56,718 nt of DNA from Candidatus Zixiibacteriota bacterium (GCA_030605835.1 JAUWHO010000037.1:1-56718); one strand, 5' to 3'. Numbered from the stretch's first letter, positions 43,634 to 53,100 are shown. Notes: generated by a model not told the origin, from the letters alone. A program made the numbers and translations.

Positions 43634-43792
43634 TCAATAAACGCCTCGCACACAAAAAACCATTAACCATCCAGATGCCAATTTAACATTTTCATACAGG
43701 AAGTCAATGAGCTTGGGAAAGGAGGAAAGCTCAGTCAAAGCCTTAAGTGTTGAGGAGGTGGGCAGATCTGAGGTCAAGCTCTTCCTCTTCAT
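43634..43792 (-). CDS. possible small protein, 52 aa
   Basis: Between the ABC permease and rpoN, an ATG at 43792 is preceded by GGGGAG at 6 bp, opening a 52-codon frame (MKRKSLTSDLPTSSTLKAL and on). It has no recognised motif or signal. The ribosome-binding site is the only support. Confidence 0.25.
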   Translation of the reverse strand: MKRKSLTSDLPTSSTLKALTELSSFPKLIDFLYENVKLASGWLMVFCVRGVY

Positions 43793-43839
43793 ATTGGACT
43801 CCCCGTTTCGGACTGCGGAATTGATGAATTCAGGTAGCT

Positions 43840-44688
43840 TCACGTCAGAATATCCTTCCTCCGAAACCACCAGACGGAGACCATGAAGAAGGCAAACGTA
43901 TATGTCCCCAGATAAAAGGCGGAAGCGCCGATCTGTCCCCAGGGAATCGGCTCCGAGAAAGCACAACGCCACACATCAGTGTAGCTGGTGAAAAGATAGG
44001 GGCTGATCTTCTCGAAGAGGGAATAGGGCGTGTTGGATATGATCAGAAAGCCGAACAGCACCGCCATGGTGCCGATTATGGGCCCGATAGAGTTGTCCAC
44101 CAAGGTGGAGAAGAAAAAGGCCAGCGAGGCCACTACGCACATGCACCACATTCCCAAGACGTACGCCAAGATTAACCTCATCCAGGCTTCAGCCTGAGGT
44201 ATCACCAATAGACCCCTGTCGAAAACCAGAAGGTCTCCCCTGCCGAAAAAGACCGAGCCCAGACAGAGACAGACCAAGCTCAGGAAACCGACCAGACTAA
44301 CGGTGTATATCATCGTGGCGACGAATTTGACCCAGATGACTTTCGTGCGCCCGACCGGACGGGTCAGAAGTATCCTTATGGTGCCCCCGGTAGCCTCCCC
44401 CGATACCATCTCGCCGGCGACGAGCGCAACGAGAAAGGGAACGTGCACCCAGAGGGTATTCATTAAAATATAGGAGACCAAAAGCCCGTTGGTGATGTTG
44501 CCGGAGATGATGAAGAGTTCCTGAAATCTCCGCATCGCTTGCGGATTGATTAGAGTCTCCCCCTGAAGCTTGACCGCCACCATGAAGAGAGGCACCAGGA
44601 TGCCGATGGCGATGAAACCGATATACGTCCTCCACCGTGCGTAGGTTTTAATCAGCTCATCTTTGATGAGAACGAACATACTCCTCAC
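43840..44688 (-). CDS. ABC-2 type transporter permease
   Basis: A 282-residue membrane protein with six hydrophobic segments and the ABC-2 features of an N-terminal cytosolic start (VLIKDELIKTYARWRTYIG), a large extracytoplasmic loop with RRFQELFIISGNIT, and the cytoplasmic GEATGGTIRILLTRPVGR coupling region. It pairs with the ATPase gene at 44685 (4-bp overlap). The resemblance is to NosY- and GldF-like permeases; the substrate is not deducible. Confidence 0.88.
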   Translation of the reverse strand: MRSMFVLIKDELIKTYARWRTYIGFIAIGILVPLFMVAVKLQGETLINPQAMRRFQELFIISGNITNGLLVSYILMNTLWVHVPFLVALVAGEMVSGEATGGTIRILLTRPVGRTKVIWVKFVATMIYTVSLVGFLSLVCLCLGSVFFGRGDLLVFDRGLLVIPQAEAWMRLILAYVLGMWCMCVVASLAFFFSTLVDNSIGPIIGTMAVLFGFLIISNTPYSLFEKISPYLFTSYTDVWRCAFSEPIPWGQIGASAFYLGTYTFAFFMVSVWWFRRKDILT

Positions 44689-45602
44689 CTCTCCGTAAGC
44701 GACAGAAAGAAATCCTCCAGAGAGCGTTTCGGAATCAGGGCGGAGACACTGAAACCCTTTTGGACCAGAAAGGAGTTGATCTCCGCAAGCTTTTCTCTGG
44801 TTGTGTCTATCTGCAAACGCCCATCGACGATCTCCAGCCTCAGGTTCTGAAAACTTGATCTAAGAAGAGCTGCAGCCTCTTCCGGTCTGTCCACCAGCAC
44901 GATGGCTCTGTCATCGGTGGAGAGAAGCTCTTTTACCCCTCCCTGAGTTATGAGCTTGCCTCGGTCGATTATCGCCATCCTGTTGGCCACCTGCTCGATC
45001 TCAAAGAGCAGATGAGAGGAGAGAAAGATCGTGATCTGTTTCTCGGCAGACAGTCTTCTTACGAGCTCTCTAACCTCCTTCATCCCTTTGGGGTCAAGGC
45101 CGGCCGTGGGTTCATCCAGAATCATCATCTCAGGATCGGTCAGGAGTGCCTGGGCGATACCCAGTCGTTGACGCATGCCGTGGGAGAAGGTCTTGACTCG
45201 GCCGCTGGCGCGGTCTCGAAGCCCGACAAGGTCTAAAACCTTCTCGATTCGCTCCTCGCTGACCCCCCCGGAGAGGTTTCCCAGAATTTTGAGATTCCTT
45301 CTGGCAGTCAAGTAAGGATAGAAATCCGCCGTCTCCACCATGCTCCCGATCCGTGAGAGTATTTTTTGCCTTCTGGAGTTGAAGGTTTCGCCCAGCAATT
45401 CGATTTGCCCACCGTCGGCGTGAACCAGTCCGAGAAACATCCTGATGGTGGTAGACTTGCCGGCGCCGTTCGGACCTAAAAAACCAAAAACATCGCCCCT
45501 GTAAACCTCGAGGTTCAAGTCCTCCACGGCAACGACATTCTTGAACCGTTTGGTCAGACCAACGGTCTTTATCACTACATCTTTTGGGGGATTGTCCTTC
45601 AA
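44685..45602 (-). CDS. ABC-2 transporter ATP-binding protein
   Basis: A 305-residue ABC ATPase of the CcmA/NosF/DrrA class: Walker A GPNGAGKSTTIRMF, signature FSHGMRQRLGIAQALL, Walker B MMILDEPTAGLDP, then the switch SSHLLFEIEQV. The last 80 residues form a regulatory extension typical of this class. It precedes its permease gene and is probably transcribed with it; the 460-bp upstream gap includes an inverted-repeat element. Confidence 0.93.
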   Translation of the reverse strand: MKDNPPKDVVIKTVGLTKRFKNVVAVEDLNLEVYRGDVFGFLGPNGAGKSTTIRMFLGLVHADGGQIELLGETFNSRRQKILSRIGSMVETADFYPYLTARRNLKILGNLSGGVSEERIEKVLDLVGLRDRASGRVKTFSHGMRQRLGIAQALLTDPEMMILDEPTAGLDPKGMKEVRELVRRLSAEKQITIFLSSHLLFEIEQVANRMAIIDRGKLITQGGVKELLSTDDRAIVLVDRPEEAAALLRSSFQNLRLEIVDGRLQIDTTREKLAEINSFLVQKGFSVSALIPKRSLEDFFLSLTER

Positions 45603-45695
45603 GGTTTCACCTGTGGTCTAACATTTCCATTCAGATTTCCATAAATATAAACCCTCTCCGCCTGTGTGCAAAATTAAATCTGAAAAGCAGAGCCT

Positions 45696-45819
45696 ATTCA
45701 CAGCGGATTAAACAAATTAAGCAGATAAATAATCCGACAATTTGCTCAATCTGTTTACCCACCTCTGGCGTGGCTGTGAATTGTCCTCACCACCGTAGCG
45801 CGGGGAATTCATCCCCGCG
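45696..45819. repeat. inverted-repeat-bounded element, copy A
   Basis: ATTCACAGC (45696-45704) and GCTGTGAAT (45773-45781) bound an 86-bp segment, and 17 bp on a perfect 8-bp hairpin follows (CGCGGGGA/TCCCCGCG, 45799-45819). Inside, CGGATTA pairs with TAATCCG. A related element lies at 46990-47114. The 45603-46062 gap holds no supportable gene. Confidence 0.7.
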
Positions 45820-46062
45820 TAAAGCAGACCAGAGGGATTATGGCACCAACCGTCTTGCCTTCCGGTGTCGTTTGGTGTTCCTGCCCATCCTACTCAGGCG
45901 ACCCTGTGGTTGAACGATTTCTGTCGAGAGGTCATAAAACCGCCCCCGGAAACTCCCGATAACACTGGTAAACAGGAGACACAAGCCACCTTCAAGCCAT
46001 TCAGACTATAAGCATTTTTCAAAGGTGACCTTGTGGTTCCTGAGTAATCGGAGGGTAGCTCC

Positions 46063-46896
46063 ATGATTAGAACATCACCACTGCTCTTGCTCCTTTTCAT
46101 TTCACTTCTGACTCTCAATACCGGGCATGCATCTCTTGAAGGAAACCTTTTCGCCGACGCCACCCAAGAACAGAAAGATGCTCCAAAGCTCATACCTGCT
46201 GATGCCGGCTTTCACAACAACCTCGGGAATGTCTATTTCAGCACGGGTCTCTTAGACGATGCCATCCGGGAATACAAAGAGGCTTTGAGGATCAAACCAG
46301 ATTTGGTGGAGGCTCGCTACAATCTCGGAAATGCCTATGTCAAGAAGGACCTTTTGGATAATGCCATAGCGGAGTACAAGGAGGCTTTAAGGATCGAGCC
46401 GGATTACACCGACGTCCACAACAACCTGGGGACTGCCTATTACAGCAAGGGTCTTTTTGACGATGCCATCCGCGAACTCAAAGAGGCCCTGAGAGCCAAA
46501 CCGCATGACGGCAAGGCCCACTACAATCTCGGGAACGCATACTTTGGCAAAGGCCTTTTGGAAGAGGCTATTCGGGAATTTAAGGAGGCTTTGATGATTA
46601 AACCGGATGATGCCCAGGCTCACAACAATCTGGGTGTTGCTTACAGCAAGAAAGGCCTTCTGGAAAACGCCATTGAGGAGTCAAAGCAGGCTTTCGAGAT
46701 TGATCCGGACGATGGCGATGCTTGCTACAATCTGAGCTGCTTCTATTCACTTCAAGGAAAAACGAGGAAATCACTCGAATACCTGCGAAGGGCAATTGAG
46801 CTTGACTCTGAGAATAGAGAAACGGCCAGGACCGATGCAGACTTCGAAAACATGAGAAACAACCTACAATTTCGGCAACTCCTGGGCCTCGATTGA
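46063..46896 (+). CDS. exported TPR-repeat protein
   Basis: A 277-residue protein with a signal peptide (SPLLLLLFISLLTLNTGHA) and about six canonical 34-residue tetratricopeptide repeats, such as HNNLGNVYFSTGLLDDAIRE and YKEALRIKPDLVEARYNLGN. It ends in a DNA-stretch coding for a charged tail (NLQFRQLLGLD). TPR repeats are protein-protein scaffolds; likely periplasmic. The ATG is preceded by GGAGGGTAGCTCC. The gene is bracketed by two copies of the inverted-repeat element, which suggests a transferred or rearranged unit. Confidence 0.9.
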   Translation: MIRTSPLLLLLFISLLTLNTGHASLEGNLFADATQEQKDAPKLIPADAGFHNNLGNVYFSTGLLDDAIREYKEALRIKPDLVEARYNLGNAYVKKDLLDNAIAEYKEALRIEPDYTDVHNNLGTAYYSKGLFDDAIRELKEALRAKPHDGKAHYNLGNAYFGKGLLEEAIREFKEALMIKPDDAQAHNNLGVAYSKKGLLENAIEESKQAFEIDPDDGDACYNLSCFYSLQGKTRKSLEYLRRAIELDSENRETARTDADFENMRNNLQFRQLLGLD

Positions 46897-46989
46897 GGAT
46901 CCTGCTCCCTCTCGCAAGCCGGTCTTTGCGCAAGGTCACCTGACTCGGAAGCGAAAGGACAGCCTGGCAGCCTCTACCCACCCGCAGAT

Positions 46990-47114
46990 AATTCACAACG
47001 GACTAAAGGGATGAGCCGGACAAGAGATCCGTTCACTTTGCTTAATCTGCTTGCCCGCCTTAGGCGTGGCTGTGAATTACGCTTCCAACCGCAGAGTGGG
47101 GGTTTATCCCCCGC
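46990..47114. repeat. inverted-repeat-bounded element, copy B
   Basis: AATTCACA (46990-46997) and TGTGAATT (47071-47078) bound an 89-bp segment, followed by a GC hairpin (GGGGG/CCCCC at 47098-47112). The inner segment shares much with copy A, for instance GGCGTGGCTGTGAATT and AATCTG. The rest of the 46897-47319 gap has only the lapA promoter. Confidence 0.7.
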
Positions 47115-47175
47115 CGCCCCAAACAGAGGTCGGAAAGGGACTTCTCCACAGGTTTCTTTCGACCCGAATTTTCGA

Positions 47176-47204
47176 TTGACAACCCTCCCGACAGATGTTA
47201 ATAT
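47176..47204 (+). promoter_or_regulatory. sigma-70-type promoter of lapA-lapB
   Basis: TTGACA (47176-47181) and TAATAT (47199-47204) are separated by 17 bp. It lies about 115 bp before the lapA start, leaving a leader of about 110 nt. Confidence 0.7.
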
Positions 47205-47319
47205 TGCCAAAGCGGAAAAGACTAAACTGATGGACGATTTCAGGTCGATAAGATAATGGGAAACGCTCTTGCTTAGCAGGGCTTAAAGGGAACCGACAGC
47301 ACACTTAGGAGACCAGCTA

Positions 47320-47628
47320 ATGTGGATTATACGTACCCTCTTCATAGTGATAATATTGATTCTCCTCTTGGGGTTTGCGGTCCAGAACGCTTACCAGAGA
47401 GTCTCCATCAACATCTTGGATAAGCAGTTCGCCAATGTCCCGATGATATTGGTGCTTTTCATAGCTTTCGTGATCGGGATACTGATCTGGTTTATCTTCA
47501 CCATCTTCCAGTATTTCAGGATGCAGGGGGATCTCTATCAGGAGAGAAAAAGAAGCAGGCGGCTCACCGAGGAGATCAAAGCTCTGAGAAACAGACCGCT
47601 GCAAGAAGTCGAAGAGAGCCCGGATTGA
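47320..47628 (+). CDS. lapA: LapA-domain (DUF1049) membrane protein
   Basis: A 102-residue inner-membrane protein with two hydrophobic segments (about 4-22 and 41-64) around a short loop, then a charged coiled-coil tail. This is the LapA/DUF1049 form; in enterobacteria LapA works with LapB. The start at ATG 47320 has AGGAGA 8 bp upstream. It precedes lapB by 82 bp. Confidence 0.85.
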   Translation: MWIIRTLFIVIILILLLGFAVQNAYQRVSINILDKQFANVPMILVLFIAFVIGILIWFIFTIFQYFRMQGDLYQERKRSRRLTEEIKALRNRPLQEVEESPD

Positions 47629-47710
47629 GCAAAGCCGGCTTGAGTTCGCTGACCGAAAACCAGGTTTTCAGCCGGGGAGGCGCTCGAGCCCGGCGAGAAG
47701 GAGAGGAGAT

Positions 47711-48856
47711 TTGAGCACCACTCAGCTCTGGTGGTTAGTTTTCCCGGTAATACTACTGGTCTTCATACTTTTCGTGCTCTGGTACAGCCAGCGCCGCAAA
47801 GCCAGAACCCCCTATCCCCGTAACTACATCGAAGCTCTGAAGGCTTTGGCCTCCGGGGACAGTGAGAAAGCCTTCGAGCGATTCATGGTGGTGACTGATG
47901 AGGACACCAGTAACGCCGACGCTTACCTTCGATTGGGCGACCTCTTCAGAGAGAAAAGGCAGTTCGACAAGGCAGTGCAAGTGCATCAGGAATTGACCTT
48001 CCGGCCGGGGCTGTCAAAAGAGCAAGAGGTCGAAATCAAAAAAAGTCTGGCGTTGGATTTTCTAGAGGCGAAGCGTTACGGTAAAGCGATTCCAACCTTG
48101 AGACAGCTCTTAGATTTGTCCAGTTCAGATGGCTGGGTACTCGAGAATCTACTCAGAGCTTACGAGGAGACTGCCCAGTGGGAGCAGGCATTGGAGACCA
48201 AAGATAAAATCCTCAAACAGAAGGGAATAAAAGACAGGAGCTCCCTGGCGTTATACAAAGTCTTTGCGGGAAAAAGGCTGGCGGAGGAGGGGGACTATCA
48301 CAGAGCCCGCTTGGTCTACAAAGACGCTCTCGGATATGACGACAAATGCGCCGCCGCCTACCTCTACCTCGGAGATGCCTACATGTGCGATCAGCGTCCT
48401 GAAGGGGCAATCGATTACTGGAAAAAGTTGGTCGCCAAGGTTCCCCAGAGGGCCCATCTGGCTTTTGAACGCTTGGAGTCAACTTTTTTCGATCTGGGCA
48501 AATATGGCGAGATCGTGGAGATCTATAAGAGAATCATTCAGGCTGACTCTAAGAACATCAAAGGTCTCTATGCCCTGGCGAGGATTTTCGAGAAGATGGG
48601 CAAGACCGACTCCGCCATCGAGACCTATCGCAAGGCACTCAGAGTCAACCCCAATCTGGTCCACATCCGTCAGCATTTAATTCGGCTTTATCGCCAGACC
48701 GACCAGGTGGATTTAGTGCTGGCTGAGATCGACCGCCTGATAGAATCCGTGCCCGAGAGAGCTGACAGCTTCATCTGTCAGAAATGTGAGTATGTCACCA
48801 ACGAGGTGTTGTGGAAGTGCCCGAAATGCGACAGCTGGGACAGCTTCAATTTCTGA
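47711..48856 (+). CDS. lapB: LapB-like TPR protein with rubredoxin-type C-terminus
   Basis: A membrane-anchored protein of 381 residues: one hydrophobic segment (WLVFPVILLVFILFVLW), a string of TPR repeats, and a C-terminal zinc-ribbon (ICQKCEYV and WKCPKCDSWDSF). This is the LapB/YciM layout. LapB with FtsH controls LpxC turnover and LPS supply in E. coli; the same role here is an inference. The TTG start at 47711 has GAGGAG 4 bp upstream. Confidence 0.88.
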   Translation: MSTTQLWWLVFPVILLVFILFVLWYSQRRKARTPYPRNYIEALKALASGDSEKAFERFMVVTDEDTSNADAYLRLGDLFREKRQFDKAVQVHQELTFRPGLSKEQEVEIKKSLALDFLEAKRYGKAIPTLRQLLDLSSSDGWVLENLLRAYEETAQWEQALETKDKILKQKGIKDRSSLALYKVFAGKRLAEEGDYHRARLVYKDALGYDDKCAAAYLYLGDAYMCDQRPEGAIDYWKKLVAKVPQRAHLAFERLESTFFDLGKYGEIVEIYKRIIQADSKNIKGLYALARIFEKMGKTDSAIETYRKALRVNPNLVHIRQHLIRLYRQTDQVDLVLAEIDRLIESVPERADSFICQKCEYVTNEVLWKCPKCDSWDSFNF

Positions 48857-49881
48857 AGATAATCTCCTCCTTTCTGCTCTTATCTCTGTTTGTATTTCTA
48901 CCCGAAGCCGCTAGATGTCAGAGATTTCCCGAAGAGATACTGTCGCACTTAAAAGCCGGGCAGCTCAAAGAGGCTCGAGCTTCACTCGATGACTTCCGCA
49001 GTTCTGAGCCCGATGACCCCCGGGGGCTCTATTACGCCGGCTGCTTCGAGCCTAACGGCGAGCTGTCCGCAGACCTGTTGAAAAAATCGCTGAGCAGGAG
49101 AGACGATTTCCCGGAGCGAGGCGAGGCTCTCCTGAAACTAGGTCAATACTACCTCTCCAAGTCGATGTATCTCACCGCGGCTTCCCAAGCCCGGCAAAGC
49201 CTCAAAATTGACTCTACGCGACACCCTGGTGCTTTGTGGATTCAGGGCACCGCCAATTCGGCCTCGGAGAAGCCAGCTCTTGCCGAGGAGAACTTCCAGG
49301 AAATCTTGAAAAGCGGTGCTGAGCGTCAGTGGGAGGCCTGGGCCAACCTGGGATTGGGAGATGTTTACTACCAACAGGGCGACTACGTCCGGGCACAGTC
49401 ATCTTATCGGGAGGTCATGCATCATCATCGCAAATCGCCAGCTTACTCTCTGGCTCTGGCACAGTTTGCCCAATGCCAGTGGGAACTGGATGACCCCGAG
49501 AGCGGTGAACGTTTCACTAAGGATTACTTAGAGCAATTCCCGCAGGGAGTACTCGCCGGGACTCTTCGCGACCTGGTCTCCGCGGGGGTGATCCATTTGG
49601 CCTCCGAAGAGGAAAAGCTTTCGCCAAAAGAGAGGGCCCGTCTCACCAGCACCGTCTATTCCGTACAGGTGGGAGCGTTCGCCTCCAAAGCCAATGCCTA
49701 CAGGATGGCGCAACGGTTGAAAGCTCGAGGTTATGAGGTTGAGCTTCGAACCGAGACCATAAACAGACGTCGCTTTTACAAGGTGTTGGTGGGGAAGTTT
49801 CTCTCCCAGAAGCGGGCTCGAGAGGTAAAAGGGAAGCTCGAGGCCGAAGAGGGGGACAATTTCATAATCGTGATAAGGTAG
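48811..49881 (+). CDS. exported TPR/SPOR-domain protein
   Basis: A 356-residue protein with a signal peptide or anchor (IISSFLLLSLFVFLPEAARC, residues about 17-36), TPR-like helices, and a C-terminal SPOR domain (VYSVQVGAFASKANAYRMAQ to FYKVLVGKFLSQKRA), which binds denuded glycan strands at division sites in other bacteria. GTG 48811 has GAGGT just upstream and overlaps lapB by 46 bp; ATG 48826 is also possible. It is probably in the lapA-lapB transcript, linking LPS control and septal peptidoglycan. Confidence 0.85.
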   Translation: MEVPEMRQLGQLQFLKIISSFLLLSLFVFLPEAARCQRFPEEILSHLKAGQLKEARASLDDFRSSEPDDPRGLYYAGCFEPNGELSADLLKKSLSRRDDFPERGEALLKLGQYYLSKSMYLTAASQARQSLKIDSTRHPGALWIQGTANSASEKPALAEENFQEILKSGAERQWEAWANLGLGDVYYQQGDYVRAQSSYREVMHHHRKSPAYSLALAQFAQCQWELDDPESGERFTKDYLEQFPQGVLAGTLRDLVSAGVIHLASEEEKLSPKERARLTSTVYSVQVGAFASKANAYRMAQRLKARGYEVELRTETINRRRFYKVLVGKFLSQKRAREVKGKLEAEEGDNFIIVIR

Positions 49882-49933
49882 TTTTTCTCAGCTCGTCCTA
49901 ATCCAAGCAAGCACAATTCCCACCTTCAGAGGT

Positions 49934-52543
49934 ATGAGGAAAAAAGGCCAGACCACTCCTTTGATGGAGCAATACAACCGCATCAAAAGCCAGTATCCGG
50001 ACAAGATCCTCTTCTTCCGTATGGGCGATTTCTACGAGATGTTCGGCAAAGACGCCGAAGAGGCTGCCCCCATCCTCGGGATTGCGCTCACCTCCAGAGC
50101 TCACGGCAAATCCGGCAAGATTCCGCTTGCTGGTATTCCCTATCACGCCGTGGAAAGATATCTGGACAAGCTGATCAAGGCCGGCAAGAAGGTGGTGATC
50201 TGCGAGCAGGTGGAAGACCCCAAACTCGCAAAGGGGTTGGTCAAAAGGGAAGTGATCGAAGTCGTCACCCCGGCGACAAATATTGCAGAGGAGACAGACT
50301 CCCCCGACAACAACTTTCTCTTGAGCCTGCTTGAATCAGACGACAGAATCGGGCTTGCTTACGTGGATTATACTACCGGAGAGTTCTGGCTGGAAGAGAC
50401 CGACAGAGAAGACACACCTGAAAGGATAAGATTGATCTCGCCAAGAGAGATTCTGTATCCAGACTTCGTGGGGGTCGATTCTCTGAAAGTCCCGGAGCTG
50501 GAGAGCTTTTCATCCTCGTTAACACCCCTGGAGAGCTGGAGGTTCACTCCGGAGTTCGCCGACCGGATTCTCAAAGAGCATTTCGGAGTCACCAGCCTCG
50601 AGGGCTTCGGCTGTCAGGATTTGAAACTGGCTACCAGAGCCGGTGGAGCCGCACTTTCGTATTTGGAGGAGATAAAGAAGAGGACTTTGCCTCACATCGT
50701 CAAGCTCTCCCGGGCCCGCCCCAAGTCGGAGATGTTTCTCGATGCCGAGACGATCGCAAATCTGGAGCTTTTCGCCGGCAGTGGATTTGCCACCAGAGGA
50801 CTCTCCCTGCTTTCAGTCATAGATCGGACTCTGACCCCGATGGGCAAACGCCTCCTCAAAAGATGGCTCTCTCGTCCCCTCTCAGAGGTGAAGGAAATCA
50901 GCGGCAGGCAGGACGGAGTTGAGGAGTTCCTCAAAGAGGAGAGTAAACGAAACCGGCTGCACAAAGCTCTCAAGGGATTCCCCGACCTGGAGCGTCTGGC
51001 CAGTCGGATCTCGGTTGAGAGAGCTAATGCACGAGATCTGATTAGCTTGAAGCTGGCTTTGATGTCTGTTGAAGCTTTGAAGGAATCGATTTCCCAACCT
51101 TCCTCGAAAATCATCCACTCAAGCTTGGATGCGATTCCGGATTTGAGACCGCTCATCGAGTTGATCGAAAAAAGCATCGTCGATGAACCCCCACTGTCGC
51201 TGACTGAAGGTGGACTGATCAAGGACGGGTTCGATTCAGAGCTCGACAATCTGAAAAGCGAAATCAAGGATGCCCGCCAGTACATCGCCTCTCTGCAGGA
51301 GGTTGAGAGAAAAAAGACCGGCATAAGCTCCCTCAAGGTTGGATACAACAAGGTCTTCGGCTACTACATCGAGGTCACCAAGCCGAATCTGAAAAAAGTC
51401 CCAGCACACTATATTCGCAAACAGACAATTGCCAACGGCGAGAGGTTCATCACCCCGGAGTTGAAAGAGAAGGAGGAGAAAATCCTCAAGGCCGAAGAGG
51501 TGATCTTCGAGCGGGAACATCAAATCTTCAAAGACATCTGCTTAAAGATTGCTGATAGAATTTCGGAGCTTCAGACGACTGCCTCCATGATTGCCATGCT
51601 TGATTGTCTGAGCTCTCTGGCTCAGGCGGCAAAAGAGAACCGTTACTCCCGCCCGCAGGTGAACGACTCCGATGTCATTTCCATCAAGAGCGGGCGCCAC
51701 CCGATCGTGGAGAAAGCGCTGCCGTCGGGGAGCTTCGTGCCCAACGACACCCAACTTTCCGCTTCCGATTGGCAGCTTCACATTGTCACCGGTCCGAATA
51801 TGGCCGGGAAATCGACCTATCTGAGGCAGGTCGGTCTGATCGTTCTTCTGGCGCAGATCGGCAGCTTCGTTCCCGCAAAGAGCGCCAAAATTGGAATTGT
51901 CGATAGAATTTTCACCCGGGTCGGCGCCCAGGATGAGATCGCCGCCGGGCGGTCAACTTTCTTGATCGAGATGAACGAAACCGCCAACATCCTGAACAAC
52001 GCCACTCCCAAGAGCCTGATTCTTTTGGATGAGGTCGGTCGAGGCACTTCCACCTTTGACGGTCTGGCTATTGCCTGGGCGGTGACGGAGTTCATCCACA
52101 ATCGCCCGGAGTTGGGCTCCCGGACTCTATTTGCCACCCACTATCACCAGTTGACACAACTGGCTGACGCTCTGCCGAGGGTGAAGAATTTCCAGGCGGC
52201 AGTCAGGGAAACCGAGGATGAGGTCACTTTTCTGAGAAAAATCATTCCTGGAGGCTGTGACGACAGCTATGGAATCTATGTCGCCAAACTTGCCGGGGTA
52301 CCGAAGGAAGTGATCCTGCGCTCGCAAGAGGTCCTGATCGAATTAGAGGCGAAACACCCTATCAACATTAACGTCACCGCAAAGAGAACAACCCCAAAGT
52401 TTCTGGGACAACTGAGCCTCTTCTCCAGCGAGGAAGAAAAAGTCCTGAAAGAATTGAAAGAAGTCGATAGCGATAAGTTGACACCGCTGGAGGGCCTGAA
52501 GAAACTGGCAGAGCTGAAGGAGAAATTGCAGGCAGAAAAGTAG
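49934..52543 (+). CDS. mutS: DNA mismatch repair protein MutS
   Basis: MutS recognises mismatches. The N-terminal mismatch-binding domain has the Phe-X-Glu motif within FFRMGDFYEMF. Further on are the clamp and lever domains, then the ATPase: Walker A GPNMAGKSTYLRQVG, Walker B LILLDEVGRGTSTFDG, and the helix-turn-helix dimer segment after FATHYHQLT. At 869 aa it is full length. The start is ATG 49934 behind AGAGGT. It lies 52 bp after the SPOR gene. Confidence 0.97.
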   Translation: MRKKGQTTPLMEQYNRIKSQYPDKILFFRMGDFYEMFGKDAEEAAPILGIALTSRAHGKSGKIPLAGIPYHAVERYLDKLIKAGKKVVICEQVEDPKLAKGLVKREVIEVVTPATNIAEETDSPDNNFLLSLLESDDRIGLAYVDYTTGEFWLEETDREDTPERIRLISPREILYPDFVGVDSLKVPELESFSSSLTPLESWRFTPEFADRILKEHFGVTSLEGFGCQDLKLATRAGGAALSYLEEIKKRTLPHIVKLSRARPKSEMFLDAETIANLELFAGSGFATRGLSLLSVIDRTLTPMGKRLLKRWLSRPLSEVKEISGRQDGVEEFLKEESKRNRLHKALKGFPDLERLASRISVERANARDLISLKLALMSVEALKESISQPSSKIIHSSLDAIPDLRPLIELIEKSIVDEPPLSLTEGGLIKDGFDSELDNLKSEIKDARQYIASLQEVERKKTGISSLKVGYNKVFGYYIEVTKPNLKKVPAHYIRKQTIANGERFITPELKEKEEKILKAEEVIFEREHQIFKDICLKIADRISELQTTASMIAMLDCLSSLAQAAKENRYSRPQVNDSDVISIKSGRHPIVEKALPSGSFVPNDTQLSASDWQLHIVTGPNMAGKSTYLRQVGLIVLLAQIGSFVPAKSAKIGIVDRIFTRVGAQDEIAAGRSTFLIEMNETANILNNATPKSLILLDEVGRGTSTFDGLAIAWAVTEFIHNRPELGSRTLFATHYHQLTQLADALPRVKNFQAAVRETEDEVTFLRKIIPGGCDDSYGIYVAKLAGVPKEVILRSQEVLIELEAKHPININVTAKRTTPKFLGQLSLFSSEEEKVLKELKEVDSDKLTPLEGLKKLAELKEKLQAEK

Positions 52544-52685
52544 GCAAGCAATCTCTCAGATATGAGCATTTACCCTATCGACGTAAGTCTTTCAATCTTT
52601 CCCTGTTTGCGGAGTGCTAGAGGTGGTTGGGTCAGACAACTGAGCCGCAAACACAATGCTGGTTCAAACCTACGAAGTTCCCGGC

Positions 52686-52973
52686 TTAAAGCATCCCAAG
52701 GAACTCTTTCCATGGCGTGGCAGGCAATGTCTCCGTCGTCGAGCGTCCATACGCACGGATGATGAGGGCAGCCTTATTAACCTGCTCGGGATCATCCGAT
52801 TCGACAATGTCAACAACATCGAAACGCCCCTTGGTCGCAAAACTCTCCTTCCAGGTAACCCCGGGACACTCACTTCTGATCTTTTCCCCCACCTTGGCGG
52901 CCAGCTCCTTTAAGCCCTTGGGATCTGTGAACGCCTGAACAGAGACCCGGGAAAGGATAATGTAAGTAGCCAT
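52686..52973 (-). CDS. GYD-domain protein
   Basis: A 95-residue protein of the GYD family (function unknown). Features include MATYIILSRVSVQAFTDPKG at the start, the central RFDVVDIVESDDPEQVNKAALIIRAYG, and TTETLPATPWKEF at the end. The start at ATG 52973 is behind a strong GAGGAGG site. It is transcribed towards mutS and divergently from mutL. Confidence 0.85.
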   Translation of the reverse strand: MATYIILSRVSVQAFTDPKGLKELAAKVGEKIRSECPGVTWKESFATKGRFDVVDIVESDDPEQVNKAALIIRAYGRSTTETLPATPWKEFLGML

Positions 52974-53100
52974 CTGATACCTCCTCTTAATGTCATCTGG
53001 GTTCTGGTTTTGCTATTTCAACGCTATAACGCGTCACCCACCTCTGTCAGTTTATAAGACACTCCAGGATCAAGTCAAGGGGAAAAATCTCCGCTTTCAT

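Noticed and set aside
45840-45857. TGGCACCAACCGTCTTGC as a sigma-54 promoter upstream of the TPR gene
   Set aside because: GG and GC are 13 bp apart rather than 10, so it does not fit -24/-12 geometry.
47011-47256. 81-codon frame after the TPR gene
   Set aside because: It runs through inverted-repeat element B and the lapA promoter; the Arg/Pro-rich product is typical of translated repeat DNA.
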